From CAZRCZ01 sp964598765 (GTDB lineage: Bacteria > Sumerlaeota > Sumerlaeia > MVZB01 > JAJFLK01): 64,000 nucleotides of DNA. Each line of letters opens with the position of its first letter. Position 1 is the stretch's first letter. The position numbers and the translations under genes were made by a program. The stretch covers positions 91,916 through 155,915 of the forward strand of contig CAZRCZ010000011.1 of NCBI GenBank assembly GCA_964598765.1, read 5' to 3'. The notes below the pieces were generated by a model that made no database searches, was not told where the DNA came from, and saw nothing but the letters and a program-made list of their open reading frames with translations. Positions 8,949 through 16,970 of the stretch are shown here, piece by piece.

Positions 8949-10089
8949 GGCTCAACACCCGCTTTCTCTGCTCGATGGAAATTCGATCCAGCCCCCAAAT
9001 CAATCCCGCTCCGGCGACGGCCAACGCGATTCCTTCGATCGGCGCGGGCAAGCCCAGCGCCAGAATTCCCGCCGTGGCCATCATGTTGGCCACCGCCGTC
9101 GGAAAAAGATATTTCCAGCCGACGTTCATCAGTTGATCGTAGCGCAATCGCGGAAGCGTCCCGCGAACCCAAACGTAAAAGAAGAAAAGCGCGCCGACTT
9201 TGACCGAAAACCAAAACAGCCCGCTCACGACCGTCGCCATCGGTCCCAGCGGCAAGGGGAACGGACCGTGGAATCCGCCGAGGAACAGAGTCGTCATGAT
9301 CGCGGAGAAGGAAAGGATGTTCATGTATTCCGCCATCATGAACATCGCCCATTTGAGCGAACTGTATTCGGTGTGAAACCCCGCGCCAAGTTCGGTTTCC
9401 CCTTCCGGCAGATCGAAGGGGAGGCGATTGGTTTCGGCGAATCCGGCGACGAGAAACATGAGGAACGCGAGCGGCTGGCGGAAGACGTGCCACGATAAAA
9501 TTCCCCACGCCGTCTGCGATTCGACCAGTTTCCGCGTCTCGAACGATCCGGCGATCAACAACACGCCGACGAGCGACATGCCGAGCGTCAGTTCGTAGCT
9601 GATGAGTTGTGCCGAAGATCGAATCCCGCCCAACAAAGAGTATTTGCTGTTGGACGACCATCCGGCCAGAACGATTCCATAGACGCCGATCGAGGTGATC
9701 GCCAGATAAAACAAAATGCCGACGGGAAGATCGGTGAGGCCGAGACTGATCGTCCGCATTTTGCCCTCGATCTCGACGTCAAAGCTCGGCCCGAACGGAA
9801 CAATTGTGATCGTCAGCAACGCGGGGACGAGCGCGAGAACCGGCGCCAGCGCGAAGGTGATCCGGTCGGCTTTGGGGGGAATGAAATCCTCTTTGAGCAA
9901 AAGTTTGATGCCGTCCACGATCGTCTGGAGAATTCCCCATTTTCCGACGCGGTTGGGGCCGGGGCGTTGCTGAATCCGCCCGATGATCTTCCGTTCGAGC
10001 AGAACCATGATCGGGACGGAAAGGACCATGACCGTGAAAATAATCACGACCTTGACCAGCGGAATGAGGATGAAATCAATCCAGTCCAT
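8938..10089 (-). CDS. nuoH: NADH-quinone oxidoreductase subunit H
   Basis: Membrane subunit that forms part of the quinone chamber at the junction of the arms, 383 aa. Family hallmarks: ERKIIGRIQQRPGPNRVG near the N-terminus, the loop ETNRLPFDLPEGETELGAGF with conserved acidic residues, and the C-terminal RGTLPRLRYDQLM. It starts 4 bp downstream of the nuoG stop and overlaps nuoI by 11 bp. Confidence 0.97.
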   Translation of the reverse strand: MDWIDFILIPLVKVVIIFTVMVLSVPIMVLLERKIIGRIQQRPGPNRVGKWGILQTIVDGIKLLLKEDFIPPKADRITFALAPVLALVPALLTITIVPFGPSFDVEIEGKMRTISLGLTDLPVGILFYLAITSIGVYGIVLAGWSSNSKYSLLGGIRSSAQLISYELTLGMSLVGVLLIAGSFETRKLVESQTAWGILSWHVFRQPLAFLMFLVAGFAETNRLPFDLPEGETELGAGFHTEYSSLKWAMFMMAEYMNILSFSAIMTTLFLGGFHGPFPLPLGPMATVVSGLFWFSVKVGALFFFYVWVRGTLPRLRYDQLMNVGWKYLFPTAVANMMATAGILALGLPAPIEGIALAVAGAGLIWGLDRISIEQRKRVLSHVA

Positions 10090-10093
10090 CGCG

Positions 10094-12673
10094 TCAATCT
10101 CCCGCCTTAGTCAATTCGACTTCGGGCAAGACCGATGCGTTGTCGGCAAGTTCAAGCCCGAGGACGTTCGCCGCGCCATAGGCGAATCCTCGAGCGAGCG
10201 ATTCGTTCAGAACAATTTTTGCCTCGACGCGGCAACCCTTGATCCGCGCGCGGTCCCCTTCCTTGAAACCCCGTTCCTTGGCGTCGAGCGGATGGAGTTC
10301 CATCGCGGCTTCGGGGCGCCGTTCGTCGAATTGCGTAGAGTGGGAACCGAGATGATCCGACCCCTGAACGGCGTTATGCCAGAGAAGGCAAAGTTTTCCG
10401 TCGGGAGCCAATCCCTGAATTTCCGGCGCGCCCGTCCCATGAAGTTCCCGAACGCCGGAATGAAGTTTGAAATTCGGACGCGCTTTTGTGCGGATCAGCG
10501 ATTGAGGCCGTTGCGGCGATTCCGCTCCCGGTCCTTCCAATTTCAAATCCTCGAGCGCGAAGGGCGGTGCGACTTTCCAGCATTGAAGCAATTCCTTGAA
10601 AATTTGTCCCGCGCGCTCATATGCTCCGCTCGCGCCCAGACGTTCGGAGATCGCCGCCAGAATCCGCCAATCCTCCCCCGCGTCGCCGGGAGGTTGATTC
10701 CCCCGCGTGAAGCTTTGAAAGGTTCCGTCGGCGGAAACGAGCGAGCCTTCCGTCTCGAAAAACAACGCCCCCGGCAAAACGACCGTCGCCCTCTCGGTGA
10801 TCCACGAGGGAAAGACATCCATGACGATCACGTTCGGCGTGGCCGACAATGCTTTTCCGATCAACTCCCTTTGCGGATGATGGACAAGCTCGTCGCAACG
10901 ATGCAGTAGAAGCGTTTGAATTTGACCTTCGGCGGCGCGTCGCAAAATTTCGGGCGCGGAGGGGCCGGGTTGCGAATCGCCCTTGAGCGTCCCCCACAAT
11001 TCCGCCATGCGGTTGCGCGCGGTGTCGGATCCGATTTCTCCGGCTGGCAATCGGTCGCTTTGCGCTCCGGCGGAAGTAGCTCCCTTGGCGTTGCGCGCGC
11101 GGAAGACGGGAAGAAACTTCCAGCCCGCTCCGAGCCGCGCAAGGAGCGCGAAAATCGCCGGAAGAAGCTCCGCCGCAATTTCGCCTCCCGCCGTGTCCAT
11201 TCCCAAAACGATCAAACCTTTTTCCGATGACGCGAGAAGATCGCGGATCGGTTTGAGGTCAGATGCAAGCGCGGCTGTTTCCGCCAAACCCTCCGCAATC
11301 GCGGAAACATTCGACGTCAATTTGTCGGGAGACGCGACGGCGGATGCGGACGCCTGTTCGCTCAGCCAGCCGTCCAATCGCGAATCCAAAATGGCGAGTT
11401 TGGTGTGCCGGAGCCGCGCCGCTTCCTTGATCTTCAATCCGATCACGGGCGCGGTCTCCAAAAGATCGGCGCCGACCACCAGCGTCACAGGATAACCCTT
11501 GGCTTCCAGCAAGGCCAGATCGCCGTCCGATCCGGCGAGCGCGTCGGCGACCGCCTGAGCCGCGCGCGGCGAAGTGAAATCCAATCGCCAATCAATTTGG
11601 TTTGTTCCGAGAACGCTCCGCGCCAAACGCGAAAGCAGGTAATACTCCTCGTTCGTTTGGCGGCTTCCGCAAAGAATCGCCACCTTCTCCGGTCCGGCCT
11701 GAGCGGCTTGCTTGAGCCAATCCACGCTCTTGAGAATTGCGTCGTTGAGCGAAACCGGTTTCTGCGAATCGCCCTCCCGAACCAGCGCCCGTGTCAGGCG
11801 GTCGGGATGATTGGCGTAATAATTTCCGAATCGCCCCTCGTTGCAGATGAACTGCGTCGTGTCCTCGTCAATCGTATATTGGCCGTTGTATTTGCGCGCC
11901 GGCGGCGTCATCCGCATCAATTTTCCGTCGCGGAGCCACGCCGTCGTCGGACAACCCGCCGAGCAAAGCGAGCAGGTCGTCGTCACTTGTTGAAGCTCCC
12001 AAGACCGCGCGGAGAACCGGAACGGTTTGCTCGTCAGACACCCGACCGGACATACATCTATAATGTTGCCGGAGAAGTTACTGGAGACCGGACCGTTGCC
12101 GAAGGTTCCGATGTAATTGCGGTTGCCGCGTCCGAACACGCCGAGCGTGTGATGCCCCGCGACCTCGTCCATGAACCGCACGCAACGGGTGCACATGATG
12201 CAACGGTTCCGCTCGATGTCAATCAGCGGATCGAATTGCGGCTTCTCGAACCGCCGCCGGTCGTCTATCGTCCTCGCGTGACCGGTTCCGTATTCCATGC
12301 TGTAGCGCTGGAGCATACATTCCCCGCCGCGGTCGCAAATCGGACAATCGAGCGGATGATTGACCAGCAAGAATTCCATCATCCCTTTCCGGCTGTCCTC
12401 GACCATCGGACCCTCGGTCTTGATTTTCAGTCCTTCGGTGCAGGTCATATTGCACGAAACCGAAGGGCGCGGTTGCCCTTCAATTTCAATGAGGCAAAGC
12501 CGGCAATTCCCCGCGACGGAAAGAGAGGGATGCCAACAATAATGGGGAACGTAAATTCCTTCGTCCAATAGCGCCTTGAGCAAATTTTTGCCCTTGGGCA
12601 TTTTCTTTTCGATTCCGTTGACCGTGATGGTGATGAGATTTTCCGGGGCAATTATTGTCGTTGTTAGGTTCAT
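10094..12673 (-). CDS. nuoG: NADH-quinone oxidoreductase subunit G (Fe-S/molybdopterin-like)
   Basis: Largest peripheral-arm subunit, about 859 aa. From the chosen ATG (MNLTT) the N-terminal [2Fe-2S] ligands are Cys46/57/60/74. N5 ligands are His106 and Cys110/113/119, followed by CIMCTRC (158-164) and DVCPVGCL, then CSLCSAGC opening the molybdopterin-oxidoreductase-like domain. The open frame extends further upstream, but there it only translates GAGCAA hexamers as SKSKSKSK; the native start is 12673, directly at the edge of the inverted repeat bounding the inserted cassette. The distance from nuoF is thus set by that element. Confidence 0.95.
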   Translation of the reverse strand: MNLTTTIIAPENLITITVNGIEKKMPKGKNLLKALLDEGIYVPHYCWHPSLSVAGNCRLCLIEIEGQPRPSVSCNMTCTEGLKIKTEGPMVEDSRKGMMEFLLVNHPLDCPICDRGGECMLQRYSMEYGTGHARTIDDRRRFEKPQFDPLIDIERNRCIMCTRCVRFMDEVAGHHTLGVFGRGNRNYIGTFGNGPVSSNFSGNIIDVCPVGCLTSKPFRFSARSWELQQVTTTCSLCSAGCPTTAWLRDGKLMRMTPPARKYNGQYTIDEDTTQFICNEGRFGNYYANHPDRLTRALVREGDSQKPVSLNDAILKSVDWLKQAAQAGPEKVAILCGSRQTNEEYYLLSRLARSVLGTNQIDWRLDFTSPRAAQAVADALAGSDGDLALLEAKGYPVTLVVGADLLETAPVIGLKIKEAARLRHTKLAILDSRLDGWLSEQASASAVASPDKLTSNVSAIAEGLAETAALASDLKPIRDLLASSEKGLIVLGMDTAGGEIAAELLPAIFALLARLGAGWKFLPVFRARNAKGATSAGAQSDRLPAGEIGSDTARNRMAELWGTLKGDSQPGPSAPEILRRAAEGQIQTLLLHRCDELVHHPQRELIGKALSATPNVIVMDVFPSWITERATVVLPGALFFETEGSLVSADGTFQSFTRGNQPPGDAGEDWRILAAISERLGASGAYERAGQIFKELLQCWKVAPPFALEDLKLEGPGAESPQRPQSLIRTKARPNFKLHSGVRELHGTGAPEIQGLAPDGKLCLLWHNAVQGSDHLGSHSTQFDERRPEAAMELHPLDAKERGFKEGDRARIKGCRVEAKIVLNESLARGFAYGAANVLGLELADNASVLPEVELTKAGD

Positions 12674-12707
12674 TTTCTTGCTCTTGCTCTTACTCTTGCT
12701 CTTGCTC
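12673..12707. repeat. Inverted-repeat arm 1 (hexamer array, next to nuoG start)
   Basis: On the minus strand this reads two GAGCAA units, GAGTAA, two GAGCAA units, then GAAAA. It matches the rev-comp of 13159-13193 over 35/35 bases. It contains the last residues (EQE) and the TAA stop of the enclosed gene, and ends at the nuoG ATG. Confidence 0.9.
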
Positions 12708-13118
12708 CACTGCTTGTTCCCCCTTTGGCTCGCCGCCATAACCGGTTTCCTCTTCCGCCACCCGATCCGCAAGGCTCTTCATCAATCCCACAAGCATCGC
12801 CACGATTTCCCGGAGTAACCGCTTGCCCTGACCAATTTGGTCGGGACTTATCCGATTCCTCGCCGCTAGAACGTCGAGGCAGGCCGAACATTCGAGAGCC
12901 GAACCCCGGGCGATTTCAAAGAAGCGGCATCGGTCCCTTGCGGACGATTTGCCGTTGCCCTCGGCGATATTCAAGGCGATGCTGGACGACGCCCGAGCTA
13001 GTTGGTCTCCGATCGGGCCAATGCTCTTTCCCGTTCCATTCAATTCGCTCGACCATGCAACGAATTCGATGGTTCGTTGGTAAACTTTGAGTTTTTCGTG
13101 GTCGAAAACAGTTTCCAT
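12690..13118 (-). CDS. Four-helix-bundle protein of the 23S rRNA IVP/S23 family
   Basis: Small helical protein, 142 aa, of the family encoded by intervening sequences of 23S rRNA genes and found elsewhere in many genomes; function unproven. Typical blocks: FDHEKLKVYQ at residues 5-14, GDQLARASSSIALNIAEGNG (38-57), RDRCRFFEIARGSALECSAC (61-80) and GKRLLREIVAMLVGLMKSL (98-116). The C-terminal EQEQE is translated from the left hexamer arm, and the stop is the TAA of the variant hexamer GAGTAA. It lies in the direction of nuo transcription, between nuoF and nuoG, an unrelated context, so it is best read as an insertion. Confidence 0.93.
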   Translation of the reverse strand: METVFDHEKLKVYQRTIEFVAWSSELNGTGKSIGPIGDQLARASSSIALNIAEGNGKSSARDRCRFFEIARGSALECSACLDVLAARNRISPDQIGQGKRLLREIVAMLVGLMKSLADRVAEEETGYGGEPKGEQAVEQEQE

Positions 13119-13158
13119 GAATTGTTATCCCCGGTTTCCAGTCCGGATTTTAGAGCAA

Positions 13159-13193
13159 GAGCAAGAGCAAGAGTAAGAGCAAGAGCAAGAAAA
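13159..13193. repeat. Inverted-repeat arm 2 (hexamer array, next to nuoF stop)
   Basis: Plus strand reads two GAGCAA, GAGTAA, two GAGCAA, GAAAA. One further GAGCAA (13153-13158) sits on the inner side and has no partner in arm 1, so the arms differ by one unit. The array starts 2 nt past the nuoF stop codon. Confidence 0.9.
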
Positions 13194-13195
13194 AT

Positions 13196-14515
13196 TCATT
13201 TAAACTCAGTAAACCCCTTCCCTAAAGGACATTTCCCCTCATCAACATGCCTCTGAAATTCCTCACGAAACCGCGGAATGGTTCTGACCAAACTTCCCGT
13301 CGCGAATTCGCCCAAGGCGCAAATGGAACGCCCCACGATTTTCTTGCAAATATCCTCCAGCAATTCAACTTCCCCCGGTTTCCCTTCCCCCCGCTCCATC
13401 CTTTTCAGGATGGTATAAAGCCATCCCGTTCCCTCGCGGCAGGGAGTGCATTGCCCGCATGATTCATCCCAATAAAAGTGCATGAGATTCATCGCGGCCC
13501 AAACCATGCAAACCGTTTCGTCTATGACGATGATTCCGGTCGAGCCGAGGAAGGTGTTCAATTTGCGCGGTGAATCGTAATCCATCACCAAATCCAGTTC
13601 GTCCTCGAAAAGCATGGGAACCGAACTGCCCCCCGGCGTGACCGCTTTGAGTTTGTTGCCGTCGCGGATTCCTCCGGCGTAATCGTAGATCAGTTCGCGC
13701 AACGTGACGCCGAGCGGAGCCTCGTAGTTCCCCGGATTTTTGACGTGGCCGCAAAGGGAATAAACTTTGGGGCCGGTGGATTTTTCGGTCCCGATGGATT
13801 TGAACCATTCGATCCCCTTCTGAAAAATAAGCGAAACGCAGGCGAGCGTCTCGACGTTGTTGATGACGGTCGGGCGGCGATATAGCCCTTCGATCGCCGG
13901 AAACGGCGGGCGCAATCGCGGATAACCCCGTTTCCCCTCGATGGATTCCAGAAGCGCGGTTTCCTCGCCGCAGATGTAAGCCCCCGCGCCGCGATGAATG
14001 TGAACGTCCAAGCTGAACTCGGTTCCCAAAATCCGTTTGCCCAAAAGTCCGGTGTCGTAGGCTTCGTCAATCGCTTTTTGCATTTGGCGGATGCAGTCGT
14101 GATATTCGCCGCGAATGTAAATGTAGGCGGTCTCCGCCTTGACCGCGTAGGAGCAAATCGCAATTCCTTCGAGCAAAAGGTGCGGGCGTTGCTCCATGAT
14201 CGGGCGGTTGCTGAATGTCCCCGGCTCGCTTTCGTCGGCGTTGACGCAGACGTAATGCGGACCTTTTTTTTCCTTCGGCAAAAATCCCCATTTCACTCCG
14301 GCGGGAAATCCCGCGCCGCCGCGTCCGCGCAATCCGGCGTCCTTGACGGCGGTGGTCGCTTGCTCCGGCGTCATCTGCTCAAGGACTTTTTTCAGTCCGT
14401 CGTAGCCCCCTTTGGCGCGATAATCGTTGAGCCGCTCGTTCCAGCCGTTGAGACACGTCCCCGTCACTCCCTCGGTGAGGATCGGTTTGAAGTCTTTGTT
14501 TCCTTCGCCTGCCAT
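13196..14515 (-). CDS. nuoF: NADH-quinone oxidoreductase subunit F (NADH/FMN-binding)
   Basis: NADH-dehydrogenase subunit of complex I, 439 aa, binding FMN, NADH and cluster N3. The Gly-rich GRGGAGFPAG (64-73) binds FMN/NADH; GAYICGEETALLESIEGKRG and the later SCGQCTPCREG motif (N3 ligands, with a further Cys in SICALGEF) are intact. It starts 2 bp after nuoE. The stop is immediately followed by the inverted repeat of the inserted cassette, yet the C-terminus looks complete. Confidence 0.97.
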   Translation of the reverse strand: MAGEGNKDFKPILTEGVTGTCLNGWNERLNDYRAKGGYDGLKKVLEQMTPEQATTAVKDAGLRGRGGAGFPAGVKWGFLPKEKKGPHYVCVNADESEPGTFSNRPIMEQRPHLLLEGIAICSYAVKAETAYIYIRGEYHDCIRQMQKAIDEAYDTGLLGKRILGTEFSLDVHIHRGAGAYICGEETALLESIEGKRGYPRLRPPFPAIEGLYRRPTVINNVETLACVSLIFQKGIEWFKSIGTEKSTGPKVYSLCGHVKNPGNYEAPLGVTLRELIYDYAGGIRDGNKLKAVTPGGSSVPMLFEDELDLVMDYDSPRKLNTFLGSTGIIVIDETVCMVWAAMNLMHFYWDESCGQCTPCREGTGWLYTILKRMERGEGKPGEVELLEDICKKIVGRSICALGEFATGSLVRTIPRFREEFQRHVDEGKCPLGKGFTEFK

Positions 14516-14517
14516 CT

Positions 14518-15069
14518 TCAGCTTCTTCTCTGTGTCTCTGCGTCTCCGTGGTGATTCTTTAGATTTTCAATAATGGCATCCACCTTTGCCCGCGTCAGCT
14601 TGGTCTCCATCTTGTCATTCACCAGCATCAGCGGCGCTTCACTGCACGCCCCCAAACATTCGGCGCGCTTGATCGTGAAGAGACCGTCGGGCGTGCGCTC
14701 GTCCATCCCGACGCCGAGCTTTTCCTTGAGATATTTCATTAAGCCGTCCGAGCCGCAAAGCGCGCAAGGAAGTGTGCCGCAAACCCAAAAGACATGTTTC
14801 CCGACCGGCTGGCGCTGATACATTGTGTAAAAGCTGACCATCTCCATCACTTCGGCGGTGGTCATCTCGCAAATCTCGGCGACTTCCGCCATCGCCTCGG
14901 GAGGAATCCAGCCCGCTTCGCTCTGCACGAGATAAAGGACGTCCATCACGCCGGATCGCCGAATCGGATACCGAGCCATGATCTTCTTGATCTCGGCCGC
15001 CTTGCGAACCTTCAGCGGGGAAGTCGGCGCGCTCGGCGCGGGAGGATTTTGAACCAACGTTTCGCTCAT
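14518..15069 (-). CDS. nuoE: NADH-quinone oxidoreductase subunit E ([2Fe-2S] thioredoxin-like)
   Basis: Peripheral subunit with cluster N1a, 183 aa. Ligands Cys97 and Cys102 (CGTLPC) and Cys138 and Cys142 (CLGAC) are in place; the helical N-terminal domain (EAGWIPPEAMAEVAE, MVSFYTMY) is typical. The last dozen residues (HHGDAETQRRS) are a translation of a dispersed CACGGAGACGCAGAGACACAG repeat that reaches to just before the nuoF start, so the native C-terminus was probably shorter. The start overlaps the nuoD stop (ATGA). Confidence 0.96.
   Translation of the reverse strand: MSETLVQNPPAPSAPTSPLKVRKAAEIKKIMARYPIRRSGVMDVLYLVQSEAGWIPPEAMAEVAEICEMTTAEVMEMVSFYTMYQRQPVGKHVFWVCGTLPCALCGSDGLMKYLKEKLGVGMDERTPDGLFTIKRAECLGACSEAPLMLVNDKMETKLTRAKVDAIIENLKNHHGDAETQRRS
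14521..14556. repeat. Dispersed CACGGAGACACAGAG-type repeat at the nuoE-nuoF junction
   Basis: Minus strand reads CACCACGGAGACGCAGAG then ACACAGAGAAG. The unit period is about 7 bp. It encodes the NuoE tail. It resembles copies at 16876, 32922, 36301, 37410, 43677 and 59707. Confidence 0.75.
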
Positions 15070-16292
15070 CGGTCAATTTCCCCCAGCACCAAATCGAGCG
15101 AACCGATCACGGCGACGACGTCGGCGATCAGCGCGCCTTCGCTCATTTTTCCGAGCGACTGCAAATTGACGAACGACGGACTGCGAATGTGCATCCGGTA
15201 AGGTTGCGGCCCGCCGTTGGTGAAGATGTAGAATCCGAGTTCTCCCTTGGACGCCTCGATGGGTTGATACACTTCGCCCGGAGGGGTCTTCAGTCCCTCC
15301 GACGCCAGCAGGAAATGGTGGATCAAATCCTCCATGCTCTTCTTCACGCGGTCGCGTGGAGGATATATGACCTTGGGGTTGTCTATATTGACCGGACCAT
15401 CCTTCGGCATTTGATCGAGGCATTGTCGGATGATCTTCTGGCTTTCCAGCATTTCCCGCATCCGCACTTGATAGCGGGCATAACAATCCCCTTCCTGCGC
15501 GGTTATGACATTCCATTGCAGGCGGTCATAGACGAGGTAAGGATTCGCCCGGCGGATGTCCCATTCCACGCCCGAGGCGCGAAGCGAAGGTCCGGTGAGA
15601 CACAAATCCAAGGCGTCCTCCCGCGAGATTTTTCCGACGCCGCGCGTGCGATAAACAAAGATGTCGTTGAGCGTGAGAAGATCGGAGTATTCGGCGTGTT
15701 TGGCGGGGAAATCGTCTATGAACGCGGCGACGCGGTCAAGCCATCCCGCCGGATAATCGCGCATCACGCCGCCGACGCGCATGTAACTGACCGTGAAGCG
15801 CGCGCCGCAAATCTCCTCGAAAAGATCGTAGATCGTCTCGCGCTCGCGGAAGGTGTAGAGGAACAGCGACACCGCGCCGAGTTCCATCGCGTGCGTACCG
15901 AGCCAGAGCAAATGGCTGGAAATCCGCGCCAACTCGCAGAGAATCGTCCGCAGATATTTGCACCGCTCGGTCACTTCGACGCCGATCAATTTTTCCACCG
16001 CCGAGACGAACGCATAGTTGTTCGCCATCGGCGAGAGATAATCAAGCCGGTCGGTATAAGGTATGAATTTGTGGTAGGTTTTGACTTCGGCGATTTTTTC
16101 TTTCCCGCTGTGAAGGTAGCCCATGATCGGTTTCAAATTGAGGACCGTTTCCCCTTCCAAATCCAAAACCAAACGGAGGACGCCGTGCGTCGAGGGATGT
16201 TGCGGTCCCATGTTGAGCCGCATGATTTCGCCGGTCGGGTAATCATGCTCGACGGTTCGTCGCGCGGGAGTTTTTTCCATCGTCGCGGCCAT
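15066..16292 (-). CDS. nuoD: NADH-quinone oxidoreductase subunit D (49-kDa type)
   Basis: Subunit that lines the quinone site next to NuoB and NuoH, about 408 aa. Conserved blocks: GPQHPSTHGVLRLVLDLEGE near the N-terminus, RIMGYLHSGKEK-like GYLHSGKEKIAE, the LGTHAMELGAVSLFLY block, and YPPRDRVKKSMEDLIHHF. The frame is open further upstream, but the start MAATMEK at 16292 is preferred because it overlaps the nuoC stop (TGATG) and removes a low-complexity extension lying inside nuoC. Confidence 0.95.
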   Translation of the reverse strand: MAATMEKTPARRTVEHDYPTGEIMRLNMGPQHPSTHGVLRLVLDLEGETVLNLKPIMGYLHSGKEKIAEVKTYHKFIPYTDRLDYLSPMANNYAFVSAVEKLIGVEVTERCKYLRTILCELARISSHLLWLGTHAMELGAVSLFLYTFRERETIYDLFEEICGARFTVSYMRVGGVMRDYPAGWLDRVAAFIDDFPAKHAEYSDLLTLNDIFVYRTRGVGKISREDALDLCLTGPSLRASGVEWDIRRANPYLVYDRLQWNVITAQEGDCYARYQVRMREMLESQKIIRQCLDQMPKDGPVNIDNPKVIYPPRDRVKKSMEDLIHHFLLASEGLKTPPGEVYQPIEASKGELGFYIFTNGGPQPYRMHIRSPSFVNLQSLGKMSEGALIADVVAVIGSLDLVLGEIDR

Positions 16293-16864
16293 CAAATATC
16301 CCGATCCTGCACCCGAATGCGCGGCACGAGGTCGTCCGGCTCCCCGGCGTATTCCTCCGTCTCGTGCTTGTAGTAGAAACTCTTGCTCCCGCCGATGGGG
16401 AAATCTTTTCGCAAGGGATGCCCCTTCCAATCGTCGGGCATCAGAATCCGCTCCAAGTTCGGATGATCGCCGAACCGGACGCCGAACATGTCATAGACTT
16501 CGCGCTCCATGTAATTCGCCCCCGACCAGAGCGAACAGATCGAGGCGATCTCGCAATCCTCCTCGCCGACCGGAGCCTTCAGCCGAAGCCGATGATGAAA
16601 CGGCAACGAATAAAGATGATAGACAACGTCAAATCGCGGCTCGCGTTGTAAGTTGAGATAATCAATCGCGGTGATGTCGGAAAGCATATCGAAGCGGAGC
16701 GCTGAATCGGACTTGAGCGCGCGGATGACCGGGACGATCCATTGTTTGTTGACGTGGAAGGTCACCTCGTTGCGGAAAATCGTCTCGTCGAGAACGGCGG
16801 AAGCGTTGACGCCTTGGATAATCGCGCGGGAGGAAGCGAGGAGTTCTGTCGGGTTCAGGGACAT
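16292..16864 (-). CDS. nuoC: NADH-quinone oxidoreductase subunit C (30-kDa type)
   Basis: Peripheral-arm subunit of 190 aa. Signature: EREVYDMFGVRFGDHPNLER, then RILMPDDWKGHPLRKDFPIG, the classic NuoC C-terminal motif. A short tail (YKHETEEYAGEPDDLVPRIR) follows. The stop overlaps the nuoD start by one base. It is separated from nuoB by a 106-bp gap filled by repeat sequence. Confidence 0.96.
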   Translation of the reverse strand: MSLNPTELLASSRAIIQGVNASAVLDETIFRNEVTFHVNKQWIVPVIRALKSDSALRFDMLSDITAIDYLNLQREPRFDVVYHLYSLPFHHRLRLKAPVGEEDCEIASICSLWSGANYMEREVYDMFGVRFGDHPNLERILMPDDWKGHPLRKDFPIGGSKSFYYKHETEEYAGEPDDLVPRIRVQDRDI

Positions 16865-16970
16865 GATGAAAATTCACCACAGAGAAAGAGACTCGCAGAG
16901 GAGACGCTCTAGGCTAATATGCTCTCCGATGGCTTTCTGTGCCTCTGTGCCTCTGTGCTTTTTCTTGAGG
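16865..16970. repeat. nuoB-nuoC spacer made of an inverted pair of purine-rich repeats
   Basis: Plus strand has ACCACAGAGAAAGAG at about 16877-16891 and, facing it, CTTTCTGTGCCTCTGTGCCTC at about 16933-16953. The second is the reverse complement type (GAGGCACAGAGGCACAG) of the first, so the spacer could fold into an imperfect hairpin. Other junctions in the operon are tight, so this looks like inserted repeat DNA. Confidence 0.65.

Larger units (their letters stand above)
12673..13193 (-). mobile_element. IVP-type cassette: four-helix-bundle gene enclosed by a 35-bp perfect inverted repeat
   Basis: A 521-bp element fills the nuoF-nuoG gap with base precision: the outer end of one arm lies 2 nt after the nuoF stop (13196-13198), and the other ends at the A of the nuoG ATG (12673). 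The arms (12673-12707 and 13159-13193) are perfect inverted copies made of GAGCAA hexamers with one GAGTAA at the same place in both. They would pair into a 35-bp stem around a 451-nt loop carrying the gene. Known intervening sequences in 23S rRNA have this design (terminal inverted repeats, IVP/S23 gene inside). Mobility here is inferred, not shown. Confidence 0.65.

Noticed and set aside
13119..13130. lac-operator-like GGATAACAATTC upstream of the IVP gene
   Set aside because: Only a half-site-like match next to the ATG, with no LacI-family gene in view; best taken as chance.
12673..13193. Cassette as an insertion sequence or MITE
   Set aside because: No transposase and no clear target-site duplication; the only gene is of the IVP family, so the intervening-sequence reading fits better.
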